DNA from: Parapedobacter pyrenivorans_A
GTDB lineage: Bacteria; Bacteroidota; Bacteroidia; Sphingobacteriales; Sphingobacteriaceae
Length of the DNA: 64,000 nucleotides
Direction of reading: 5' to 3'
NCBI RefSeq assembly: GCF_041925275.1
Contig: NZ_JBHEUZ010000005.1
Coordinates: 62,001 to 126,000 of the forward strand
Shown: positions 52,477-60,794 of the stretch, one piece after another
How the letters are laid out: each line of letters starts with the position of its first letter
How positions within the stretch are numbered: position 1 is the stretch's first letter
Translations under genes and position numbers: made by a program
Notes under the pieces: model-generated
Databases searched by the model: none
Seen by the model: only the letters and a program-made list of their open reading frames with translations
What the model was told of the DNA's origin: nothing

Positions 52477-53241
52477 AACCCAAAACAGCATCAGGACAAA
52501 TTAAAACTGTGCTGGGGTGCGCTGGAACGCTCTTCCGATGCATCGACCCTGAATACTTTTGGCTCCCTCCCGTACTGCTTTACTGCCAAACAATGTCGTT
52601 CTGCAGCAATCCGACACAGTAGTGCGGCACTTGAGTTTTCTTATTAGTAAACTTCATTATCTTTTCAGCCAACACAATTTGGGTATGTACGCCCACTCCC
52701 TTCCTTTGCATGTATACAACGCACCTATTCGGCATATTCCTATTGATCGGTGTCGAAATTGGACCGTTTCAAGCGGGCATGGTAGTGGCAAACATAGCCG
52801 CCACCTTGTTTTAAGCCGGCCGGAGACCGGGTTTGGCCAACCACACACTGCCTTATCCGGCAACGATGGCATGGTACTTCGGAATATTATTGTCTCATAA
52901 AGAAACATTATATCCTTACACTTATGTTGCGTAACATGATGACAACCTAAGACCGTTCCCGTGCAACTCGTGCTGCCCGTGAGGAGGCTCCATCCGGTCG
53001 GGGCGGCGAAACGGACGACATCAGCTTAAAGCAGGGCGTATATCGTTTATCGCAAGCTTGTAACACCCACCCGCTGCGGGGACCACCCACCGTTGTGGTA
53101 CGTCGGCACGCACCGATATTGTGCCCACACGCAACGGTCCCGTTTCCGCATATATGTATTTCATCCAGGTGCATCTCGTTAAACTGATGGGCACCCGCTA
53201 TACGGCTCTGGGCTATCCCTGTGTGCTAATGCAGAGAAACC
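52477..53241. other. Gene-poor stretch, no convincing gene
   Basis: I see no ORF here with coding character. It holds the second TGTTrCGyAACA palindrome (52924-52937), a possible 34-codon hydrophobic ORF at 52710-52814 preceded by TTCCTTTG, and small GC-rich hairpins (CCCGC-T-GCGGG, ACCAC-N8-GTGGT) at about 53070-53100. A structured RNA or decayed gene is possible. Confidence 0.4.
52924..52937. promoter_or_regulatory. Near-palindrome ATGTTGCGTAACAT
   Basis: It matches the 52419 palindrome except for one central base pair. The two are about 500 bp apart, on either side of most of the gene-poor stretch. Confidence 0.4.
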
Positions 53242-53272
53242 GTTGTGATTCCGTATGCAATTGGCTATGTTT
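53242..53272 (+). promoter_or_regulatory. Promoter of the 53316 gene
   Basis: TTG at 53242-53244, 20 bases, TATGTTTG at 53265-53272. The ATG at 53316 is 43 bases downstream, leaving a leader of roughly 37 bases. Confidence 0.55.
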
Positions 53273-53315
53273 GCCATACACACTTACCAAATCCAAGAAG
53301 AACAATGCGATTACC

Positions 53316-53900
53316 ATGAAATACCAACGCGCGAAGGCAGGCTTTATTCGTTATCCGGACGCCAAGCTGCTGGTTGCAGCGGGCGTGATTTTGCGGGCTA
53401 TGAAAAACTCACTGGTTTTCACGGACCCTAGACCTTCGCTGGAAGAAATTGAAACGGCTTTTGAAGACTACCAGCAAAAGGTGTATGCAGCCGCGGGCGG
53501 TGGGCTCCTTTACAACACCGCCAAGCGGGAAAGCAAGCGCCGGCTGGCCGACCTACTGCAGAAGCTAGCGCTGTATGTGAATGTGGTGAGTGACGGCAAC
53601 CTGAACAAATTGCACGGTTCGGGTTTCCCGGTACTGGAGCGCCGTAAGAAAGGGCGTTCTCCCGACACGCCGGGCCAGCCGTTCCTGCGCGACGGCCGCC
53701 GGAGCGGCGAGGTCGCGTTTGGGTTCAAACCCGTGGGGCGGGATATGTTTTACGACTATTGCTTCGCCACAGCGGTCGACAAAAAAGGCAACCCTATCTG
53801 GGGCGAAATACATGTAACCACACGGTCATGGACAGCCTATGCGGGCGGTTTTGCCCCAAGAAGCCTGGTATATTTCCGTGTCCGGTTTGCGGTGCGGTAA
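53316..53900 (+). CDS. Unknown Bacteroidota protein
   Basis: 194 residues, basic, no signal peptide. The N-terminal half is helical (KLLVAAGVILRAMKNSLVF, DPRPSLEEIETAFEDYQQKVYAAA, SKRRLADLLQKLALYVNVVSDGN) with the conserved-looking LHGSGFPVLERRKKG. The C-terminal half alternates like beta strands (EVAFGFKPVGRDMFYDYCFATAV, WGEIHVTTRSWTAYAGGF). The layout (helical array then fibronectin-like strands) recalls a family of short Bacteroidota proteins of unknown role. The ATG at 53316 is used; the 65-codon upstream extension crosses the promoter. It stands alone. Confidence 0.72.
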   Translation: MKYQRAKAGFIRYPDAKLLVAAGVILRAMKNSLVFTDPRPSLEEIETAFEDYQQKVYAAAGGGLLYNTAKRESKRRLADLLQKLALYVNVVSDGNLNKLHGSGFPVLERRKKGRSPDTPGQPFLRDGRRSGEVAFGFKPVGRDMFYDYCFATAVDKKGNPIWGEIHVTTRSWTAYAGGFAPRSLVYFRVRFAVR

Positions 53901-53976
53901 GTCGGAAATAATTGCTCAAATCGTCATCTAAGCATCAAATTGTCTTCGTTTTAGGTAGGCTGGCACCATAATTATG

Positions 53977-53984
53977 TATCTTTG
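53977..53984 (+). promoter_or_regulatory. -7 box of hemH
   Basis: TATCTTTG followed after 6 bases by the ATG at 53991, so the transcript should be leaderless. A -33 element is not clear. Confidence 0.5.
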
Positions 53985-53990
53985 CGGGCC

Positions 53991-55073
53991 ATGAATAAGG
54001 CAAAAAAAGGGATTTTATTGGTCAATCTGGGCACGCCAGATAGTCCGTCGGTACCCGATGTACGACGTTACCTTAACGAGTTTCTGATGGACGGCCGGGT
54101 CATCGACATCCCCGCGTGGCGTCGCTTTTTCCTTGTGCGGGGAATCATCGTGCCCTTCCGGGCGCCCAACTCCGCCAAATTGTACCGGGCCGTGTGGAAT
54201 GATGAAACGGGGTCACCTTTGTTGCATTATAGCTTGCTCCAGCAACGGTTACTTCAGGAGCGCTTGGGCGATGAGTACCACGTAGAATTGGCGATGCGCT
54301 ATCAAAACCCGTCCATCGCTTCCGCATTGGCGAGATTGAGACCCATGAACCTGGAACAGCTACGCATCATTCCCCTCTTTCCGCAATATGCTTCGGCAAG
54401 CACGGGCTCGGTCATCGACAAAGTGATGGAGCTGATACGCTCTTGGCACACCTTTCCCGAGGTTTCTATTGTCAATGATTTTTACGATAATGAGCGGATG
54501 ATCGATGTGTTTGCCGAAAATGCGCGCAAGCATGACCTGACCGCTTACGACCACGTCTTATTCAGTTACCACGGCTTGCCCGTACGGCAGCTGAACGACG
54601 TAACCCCCGATGGGTCGCATCGGTGTGAAACGGCGGGCTGCCGGGAGCGCATCGACGAACATAACCGGTATTGTTATGTTGCCCAATGCTATGCAACAAC
54701 CCGCTTACTTGCCGGGAAAATCGGTATCGATGCGGACCGGTACACCGTATGCTTCCAATCGCGGTTGGGCAAAACCCCTTGGGTAGAACCCTATACAACG
54801 GATGCACTGAAGGCCGTAGCGGCCAACGGCGCGAAACGCCTGCTTGTTTTCAGCCCCGCGTTCGTGGCCGATTGCCTTGAAACCATTTACGAAATTGGCA
54901 CAGAATATGCAACCGAGTTCAAGGCGCTGGGAGGTGAACAAGTGCAATTGGTAGAAAGCCTCAACGACCACCCACTTTGGATAACGGCATTGCAGCAACT
55001 GGCAACCGGTGAAACGACACGCGATACCCAGCTGCACAACCGTGCACCCCAAAAAACGACGATTGTAGAATAA
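53991..55073 (+). CDS. hemH: Ferrochelatase
   Basis: 360 residues. It inserts ferrous iron into protoporphyrin IX (or coproporphyrin III) in haem synthesis. It opens GILLVNLGTPDSPSVPDVRRYL; the catalytic His194 is in LFSYHGLPVRQL, and the second metal or porphyrin site is in FSPAFVADCLETIYEI with its Glu. SRLGKTPWVEPYT and the paired cysteines HRCETAGCRE also fit the family. The ATG at 53991 is chosen; three upstream codons are possible but lie on the -7 box. The metallophosphoesterase begins 8 bases after the stop and is probably co-transcribed. Confidence 0.95.
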   Translation: MNKAKKGILLVNLGTPDSPSVPDVRRYLNEFLMDGRVIDIPAWRRFFLVRGIIVPFRAPNSAKLYRAVWNDETGSPLLHYSLLQQRLLQERLGDEYHVELAMRYQNPSIASALARLRPMNLEQLRIIPLFPQYASASTGSVIDKVMELIRSWHTFPEVSIVNDFYDNERMIDVFAENARKHDLTAYDHVLFSYHGLPVRQLNDVTPDGSHRCETAGCRERIDEHNRYCYVAQCYATTRLLAGKIGIDADRYTVCFQSRLGKTPWVEPYTTDALKAVAANGAKRLLVFSPAFVADCLETIYEIGTEYATEFKALGGEQVQLVESLNDHPLWITALQQLATGETTRDTQLHNRAPQKTTIVE

Positions 55074-55081
55074 CAGGGTAA

Positions 55082-56350
55082 ATGGTTATTTTTAACAGCA
55101 TAGTTTTACTCCTCATAGATTTTTATATCTACAAGGCATTGCGTACCACGCGGATACGATGGGCGGCTTCCCCGCTGTTCCCGAAAATCTGGTGGGGGTA
55201 CAGCTTGCTCCTCACGGCCTGCATTTTTGTCAGCATCTATGTGAGCATACCGCTCATGTTCCGTTCCATCATCCTGGTAGCATTTTTCCTTACGTTCATC
55301 AGTAAGTTTACCTTTATCCTGGTTTTGCTTGCAGACGACATCCGTAGAGGAGGCGTGTGGCTGAAGCGACTGCTATTGCCGAAAAGAAAGCAGGTAGCGG
55401 CGGTAGACAGTGACGCACCACTGCCCGAGAACCCGGTAAAAGGGATCAGTCGCTCCCAGTTTTTGACCAAAGCGGGAATTATGTTGGCCGCCGCACCGTT
55501 AGCCCCATTGGGGTGGGGAATCATTTCAGGCGCTTATGACTACCGTGTTCGCCGTGAAAAACTTTACCTTCCTAACCTGCCCAAGGCATTCCATGGGATG
55601 AAGATTGGCCAGCTGTCTGACGTGCACTCCGGCAGCTTCTACAACAAAACTGCTGTGCAGGGCGGCGTGGATATGTTATTGGCTGAAAAGCCGGACGCCG
55701 TTTTCTTTACCGGCGATCTGGTCAATTACCTGGCCAGTGAAATGCGCGATTACCAAGACATCTTCACAAAAGTACAGGCACCGCTGGGTGTCTTCTCCAC
55801 GTTGGGGAACCACGACTACGGCGATTACCATTTCGGTCCGGAACCATCTGCCGCAAAAGCAAAAAACCTGCAGGATGTAAAAGAAGTGCACAAGGTGATG
55901 GGCTGGGACCTGCTGCTCAACGAAAACCGCAGGCTGAAGGTGGGCAACGAGGAAATCGGCATCATCGGGGTCGAAAACTGGGGTACAGGCCGCTTTCCGA
56001 AATATGGGCGTTTAGACCGAGCAATGCAAGGAACCGACGACATGCCCGTTAGATTGCTGCTCTCACACGACCCTTCCCATTGGCGTGCCCAAGTGCTTAC
56101 CCGGCCCGATGTGGACGTGATGTTTGCCGGCCACACCCACGGCATGCAGTTCGGCGTACGCATGGGCAATATCAAATGGAGCCCCGCACAGTACATCTAC
56201 AAAGAATGGGCCGGGCTCTATAGGCAAGGGCAACAGCAACTGTACGTAAACACCGGCTTCGGCTTCCTTGGCTACCCCGGCCGTGTCGGTATCCTTCCCG
56301 AAATCACCGTCTTCGAACTAATTAAAGGTACGAACCCGGCGCGCGGCTAA
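55082..56350 (+). CDS. Membrane-anchored metallophosphoesterase
   Basis: 422 residues. Three or four membrane helices (about 3-110) precede a linker, then a Tat-like or anchor segment (RSQFLTKAGIMLAAAPLAPLGWG), then the calcineurin-type phosphoesterase domain. The metal ligands are LSDVHSG, TGDLVN, LGNHDYG, LSHDP and AGHTHGMQFG. This is the YkuE/YaeI-like type that acts on phosphodiesters or lipid pyrophosphates; the substrate is unknown. It follows hemH by 8 bases and converges on the GH32 gene. Confidence 0.9.
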   Translation: MVIFNSIVLLLIDFYIYKALRTTRIRWAASPLFPKIWWGYSLLLTACIFVSIYVSIPLMFRSIILVAFFLTFISKFTFILVLLADDIRRGGVWLKRLLLPKRKQVAAVDSDAPLPENPVKGISRSQFLTKAGIMLAAAPLAPLGWGIISGAYDYRVRREKLYLPNLPKAFHGMKIGQLSDVHSGSFYNKTAVQGGVDMLLAEKPDAVFFTGDLVNYLASEMRDYQDIFTKVQAPLGVFSTLGNHDYGDYHFGPEPSAAKAKNLQDVKEVHKVMGWDLLLNENRRLKVGNEEIGIIGVENWGTGRFPKYGRLDRAMQGTDDMPVRLLLSHDPSHWRAQVLTRPDVDVMFAGHTHGMQFGVRMGNIKWSPAQYIYKEWAGLYRQGQQQLYVNTGFGFLGYPGRVGILPEITVFELIKGTNPARG

Positions 56351-56375
56351 CTGGCCGAGCGCCGGATTCCCCCCA

Positions 56376-58019
56376 TCAGTCCCAAATAGAGGTTACATGG
56401 AATACCTCCAGGTTTTTCACCTCGATATTGTTTCCCCAGAAGTGGAAGCCTTCCCTGTTTCTCTCATCGGGTCTCCGTTCCATTGAATAAGAGAACCTAC
56501 CGCCGTCGATGAACACTTCGATGCTGGTCCGGTCGATATAAATATCGGCAGAAACCACCGTGCTCGTCATGTCTTCGGGCGAATAGAAGGACCCATTCAG
56601 TGTATTCCAGTTCAGATCGTAATCCACAATACGTTGTCCATACAGATTAAACCCGGCACCTGTGGCGTGCGACAGCTTCAGGGTGGTTCTTATCCGCAGG
56701 CGATCGGCATGGTCGAATGCATCCAACAATTCATTTGCTCGATCTGACGATAGATTTTCCCATTTTTCAACCGGCGTAAATAGCTGCTCGGTTTCCTTTA
56801 CCGGCACATTGAACAGGCGGGGGCCATCTTTTGTTGTACGCAGGGTCAGTTCGGTAGGGAGCAGCATCATGCCGTTAAATGGCATCCCTGGATGGCTTAT
56901 GCGGCCCCAACCGATTTGTACCCGCCTATCATCGGGCATGTTCGTGAACGTTTGGGCGGCATACATTGCGCCGGCGGTGTATTGGTGTTTGCCGGATTCG
57001 GGCGTAAACACCTTACCGTCAAATGACCCAAGCATATAGGTACCCGAGGCGCCATACATTACCCACTTGGTATTGCCGGGGTTGCCATCTACCGGCAGCT
57101 CGAACAGCTCCGGGCATTCCCAGAACCCCGTTACATGGCTTTCGTATTTCCAGTCTTTGAGATCGCCGGAAGTATAGATAGAGTGTCCGTCGCGTTCGTT
57201 GAGCACCATCACCCAATGGCCATCCGGCTCGTACCAGAAAACTTTCGGATCACGCGTGTCGCGGCTGTCCCATTTTTCTTTGGAATCAATAACCGGATTG
57301 CCTTCATATTTGGTAAATGTACGTCCGTTGTCGAGGCTATACGCAATGGCTTGTACCTGTTTTTCCGGACCATCTGCGGTATACGCCACCACCATTGCCG
57401 GCGTGTTGCCTTTGTTGTAGCCCGCAGTGTTTTCATAGTCGATAACGGCAGAGCCGGAGAACATCGTGCCCAGATGATCGGGAAACAACGCTACGGGCAA
57501 TTCCTTCCAGTGAACCAGGTCCTTGCTCACGGCGTGCCCCCAATGCATGTTTCCCCATTCCTTTTCATAAGGATTGTGCTGGTAGTAGAGGTGGTACTCA
57601 CCGTCGTGGTAAACCAGCCCGTTGGGGTCGTTGATCCACCCGCGGCGGGTACTGAAATGAAATTGCGGACGGTTTTTCTCTTTGTAGAGACTGTCCTGAC
57701 CGACAATGGCGTCGTCCTGCAAAATTTTGCTCAAACCCCGGGCATCACCTTCGTAAGTAATCTTGACCGTTTTTCCCCTCAGGTGAGATACATCTTTGAA
57801 TACCCAGTAATCTGGTTCTCCGGGTGCCAGCCGCACCACTACGGACAGGTCGGGCTCGCCGGCTACCTCGAAAGTCATCCTCGCACGGTCTTGCTGGTGC
57901 GATATCGGGAAGTTGAGGTACTTTTTGTTGATTTTAATCTCAATCTCTTCGGCAAAAAGCGCCAAGCTGGTGCAAAGAAACGTAAACAATGCGAATGCTA
58001 CTATTTTAAGTTGTCTCAT
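56376..58019 (-). CDS. GH32 fructan hydrolase (levanase/inulinase type)
   Basis: 547 residues with a signal peptide (MRQLKIVAFALFTFLCTSLALFA). The five-bladed GH32 domain begins near residue 118. The nucleophile is Asp131 in GWINDPNGL, the transition-state Asp257 is in the RDP motif (TRDPKVFW), and the acid/base Glu301 is in ECPEL. A C-terminal beta-sandwich (about 410-545) has SVEVF-like RTSIEVFIDGG. It cleaves beta-fructosidic bonds of sucrose, inulin or levan; exo or endo action is not decidable. It is the last gene of the fructan locus and is secreted or periplasmic. Confidence 0.93.
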   Translation of the reverse strand: MRQLKIVAFALFTFLCTSLALFAEEIEIKINKKYLNFPISHQQDRARMTFEVAGEPDLSVVVRLAPGEPDYWVFKDVSHLRGKTVKITYEGDARGLSKILQDDAIVGQDSLYKEKNRPQFHFSTRRGWINDPNGLVYHDGEYHLYYQHNPYEKEWGNMHWGHAVSKDLVHWKELPVALFPDHLGTMFSGSAVIDYENTAGYNKGNTPAMVVAYTADGPEKQVQAIAYSLDNGRTFTKYEGNPVIDSKEKWDSRDTRDPKVFWYEPDGHWVMVLNERDGHSIYTSGDLKDWKYESHVTGFWECPELFELPVDGNPGNTKWVMYGASGTYMLGSFDGKVFTPESGKHQYTAGAMYAAQTFTNMPDDRRVQIGWGRISHPGMPFNGMMLLPTELTLRTTKDGPRLFNVPVKETEQLFTPVEKWENLSSDRANELLDAFDHADRLRIRTTLKLSHATGAGFNLYGQRIVDYDLNWNTLNGSFYSPEDMTSTVVSADIYIDRTSIEVFIDGGRFSYSMERRPDERNREGFHFWGNNIEVKNLEVFHVTSIWD

Positions 58020-58070
58020 GTTTTCGGTTATTATTATGTGTATTTAATTTATCTTGTCGTTATTACCACC

Positions 58071-59495
58071 CTAATCATTCTTCACCTCGCGTACATAAAC
58101 CATGTAATCATGGACTAGCAGAAATGTGGACGGTGATATTTCTATGGTATGGTCGCCATCCGACGACCACGTTTTTTCGTATAGCTTGCGTACCTGTCTT
58201 TCACCATATGTATTTACCTCTTCAACCAGCTCGCCGTCAACACGTACCTGCGCAATCGGGAGATCGTTGTTTGTCAGCCCGTACCAAGCGATATACCGGC
58301 CCGTGAAATTCAGCGCCACCGACCCCCACACCAACGTCGCGTCATCGTTCCGGTACGGTCCGGATTCCCAAATATGCTCAAAATTACCCATATAACGGTT
58401 CAGCGGGTTCGTCGATTCGACATATTCATAGACCAGCTCCCCCTCCACATGCTTATAATTGATAGCCCGTGACTGGATGCGGACAGATGACGCCTGTCCT
58501 TTCGGTTCGACCCTCCAGAAAAATTCATCGGGCGAAGTTATCGGATCATAATCGGAAAACACCTGACTGGTCGCCTCCTCTTTATCCATAAGGTAGGAAC
58601 CCACATCGCCTACTTCAATGGTCTTGGTGGAAGACGGACTGAAATCCGGTGTTTTCGAAAACTTCAGCAGGTAACCGCCCGCGCCGTCCACCTTGGTCCA
58701 GGAAAACTCAAGTGGAAACTCCTCCTTATAGATGTTCAAAACTGCTGCAGGAGATGGGCTTTTCAGAAAGATGGCCGGCCGTGCCGATTCGGAAATACGC
58801 AGATTATAATACGTCTCCCATTCGGGAATCGTATCCAGAAGCGCTTGTCCGCCGATATAGGGAAGGATCTTTGCACTTATCTTAATGGGGACCTCAACCC
58901 CGACCTGGACTTCTTCAACAATAAAGCTGGGCAGCGTGCCCCCTTCAAACGACCGGACCCGTCCGTCTTTGTCTGTGTATTCAGCCGAATAGCCAAAGAA
59001 TTGGTATAGATCTGATTCGATCGGTGCGGCCCATTCAACGACCGCAGCAGACGTGGACTCAATTACTTTGGGTGGCACCAGCGACAGCACGTCAAGGTCT
59101 GTTTTGGTAAAAGGCGTCAAACGCGCTTCCCGCGGGATGGATCGGTCGCCGTGTTCGTTTTCGGTGTAAATCCTGAAATGATACGTCCGTTGTTCGGTTA
59201 ATCCCGTAATGTTCACCCACGAACACACGCTGTCGATGACAATGCGTTCGTCATCGTACTCGATAACGGTCTTCTCTGCCTTTCCCAATTTCATCTGGCT
59301 TGATGGGACTTTACCTTTCTTGCTGAGGTAAAACTCGACCCGTTCATAACCAAGTTTCCAGCTGATGGTATCGAAACTTGCCGGATAGATCATCTCTTCG
59401 GGTGAGAATTCCTTTATGTTATCGTAAATATTGGAACACGAGGCCAGTACGATTGCCGAAAGCGACATGGTCCACAAATAAACTAATTGCTTCAT
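58071..59495 (-). CDS. DUF4998-type surface lipoprotein of the fructan locus
   Basis: 474 residues. Lipobox in SLSAIVLASCSN. The N-terminal part (about 35-230) has the DUF4998-like strands (ISWKLGYERVEFYLSKKG; WVNITGLTEQRTYHFRIYTENEHGD), and a second fibronectin-like module follows (FSWTKVDGAGGYLLKFSKT). A C-terminal beta domain ends FLLVHDYMVYVREV. Such proteins in SusC/D loci bind glycan at the outer surface. The ATG at 59495 is chosen over a GTG four codons up. It lies 21 bases after the upstream lipoprotein gene. Confidence 0.8.
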   Translation of the reverse strand: MKQLVYLWTMSLSAIVLASCSNIYDNIKEFSPEEMIYPASFDTISWKLGYERVEFYLSKKGKVPSSQMKLGKAEKTVIEYDDERIVIDSVCSWVNITGLTEQRTYHFRIYTENEHGDRSIPREARLTPFTKTDLDVLSLVPPKVIESTSAAVVEWAAPIESDLYQFFGYSAEYTDKDGRVRSFEGGTLPSFIVEEVQVGVEVPIKISAKILPYIGGQALLDTIPEWETYYNLRISESARPAIFLKSPSPAAVLNIYKEEFPLEFSWTKVDGAGGYLLKFSKTPDFSPSSTKTIEVGDVGSYLMDKEEATSQVFSDYDPITSPDEFFWRVEPKGQASSVRIQSRAINYKHVEGELVYEYVESTNPLNRYMGNFEHIWESGPYRNDDATLVWGSVALNFTGRYIAWYGLTNNDLPIAQVRVDGELVEEVNTYGERQVRKLYEKTWSSDGDHTIEISPSTFLLVHDYMVYVREVKND

Positions 59496-59516
59496 AACGA
59501 TTATCACTAAATAAAA

Positions 59517-60779
59517 CTACTTCCTTTTCCTACCATACAGTGTGATTTCGGAGAGACCCATCACACCGCGCCCGGTATAATCATTTTGGAATCCATATTG
59601 CGCTTCATAGCGGAACCAACGGGTAGGGGCGGAAAAGCGTGGGTCATCCGGGTAAAGGTATGCCATGTCACCGGCCTGTGCCATGACGCGGTACTGCTGG
59701 CCGGGCAGATCGGGCGGGAACGGTATTTTGTGCGTCCGCACCGAGTCCCAGCCCGCCCCGTCCCAGATATGGATACCGTAAACACCTACGTTCTCCCCAC
59801 CGTAGTACCAACCCCGCCCAACCGGTCTCGAATCCCAGATATGATCCCTTTGGTGGGTGATGATACGGCTGATTTCCCATTCCTCGCCCAGGTCGATGAT
59901 GAAGTTGGCTGGCAGATCTCCGTCGTTCACTTGGCCTGTCTGGCCTCTGGCCGCTGTATTGCCGAAATTCCTGTTCAGCCCATCGTCTATGATACCGTCG
60001 ATAAGGAAACGTGCACGGCCCTCGAAGCCGTCCCAGAATCCCTGCGGCACTCCGCCTACCGAATCATTCGTTTGTGGAATGACCCATTTGTCCTTAGGGA
60101 TTTCTTCGTCCTTTATCAGGTGGATCTCACTTTCGACGGTCTGACTGATGTTCCCGTAACGGTCTTCCGCAGCTACCCGAACCCGCACCGGCATAGATTC
60201 CGGTATTTGTCCGACAAGGACAAACCTCCGCTCGACCGTATCCGTAGAAGTGAAAATGGCATTCTTCTCTGAATCCCCGTATGCGTAGTTTACGTGGATA
60301 TTGATCACTTGGCTCAATTCGTTTTCCCATTCCACATAGAACGACCCGAAGCCTCCCTTGGCCGCTATGCTACGGGCGATGCGGGAAATGCTGGGTTCCT
60401 TTGGGACCACCGTGATGGTCTGCGCCTCGGATTTGTTGCCCGCACGGTCCACGGCGTAAACGCTGACCTCCTTGGGAAGTGTATCGGGGAAGCCTTCCAC
60501 GTCAATGGAGTCCGAAAAATAAGAAGATGAAAACCATACCTCCTGTCCTTCTTGATTGAGGTAGCTCGCATTAACCGTCAGCACATCCCGGTCCTCAGGG
60601 GGAGTGAAGTAAATCCGGGCACCCCCATAAAGCGGCTTATATACCGGGTCAACAAACGGCTTCCCGGGAGGGGTGTCATCCGCATAGTTAATTTTGAACC
60701 GTTCACTTTCCTTGCAGCCGTAAATGGCGCTAAAGGACACCACTATTATTATAATCTTAAATATGTTACCCATTGTCAT
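59517..60779 (-). CDS. DUF4959/DUF5000-type surface lipoprotein of the fructan locus
   Basis: 420 residues. Lipobox in VVSFSAIYGCKES. The early strands (PPGKPFVDPVYKPLYGGARIYFTPPED) and the Asp/Asn-rich junction VYAVDRAGNKSEAQ mark the DUF4959/DUF5126 region. The C-terminal third (LPANFIIDLGEEWEISRI, then WFRYEAQYG and a final GLSEITLYG) is a discoidin-like DUF5000 domain. It is probably an extracellular glycan-binding partner of SusD. Two adjacent start codons (60779 and 60773) are both possible. Confidence 0.82.
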   Translation of the reverse strand: MTMGNIFKIIIIVVSFSAIYGCKESERFKINYADDTPPGKPFVDPVYKPLYGGARIYFTPPEDRDVLTVNASYLNQEGQEVWFSSSYFSDSIDVEGFPDTLPKEVSVYAVDRAGNKSEAQTITVVPKEPSISRIARSIAAKGGFGSFYVEWENELSQVINIHVNYAYGDSEKNAIFTSTDTVERRFVLVGQIPESMPVRVRVAAEDRYGNISQTVESEIHLIKDEEIPKDKWVIPQTNDSVGGVPQGFWDGFEGRARFLIDGIIDDGLNRNFGNTAARGQTGQVNDGDLPANFIIDLGEEWEISRIITHQRDHIWDSRPVGRGWYYGGENVGVYGIHIWDGAGWDSVRTHKIPFPPDLPGQQYRVMAQAGDMAYLYPDDPRFSAPTRWFRYEAQYGFQNDYTGRGVMGLSEITLYGRKRK

Positions 60780-60794
60780 TCAATTTATAAATCC

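Noticed and set aside
52559..52900. 113-codon open frame in the gene-poor stretch
   Set aside because: Composition is unlike neighbouring genes, there is no start signal, and no domain is recognisable.
53121..53315. 65-codon N-terminal extension of the 53316 gene
   Set aside because: It runs across the predicted promoter (53242-53272) and has a Cys/Arg-rich, non-coding-like composition.
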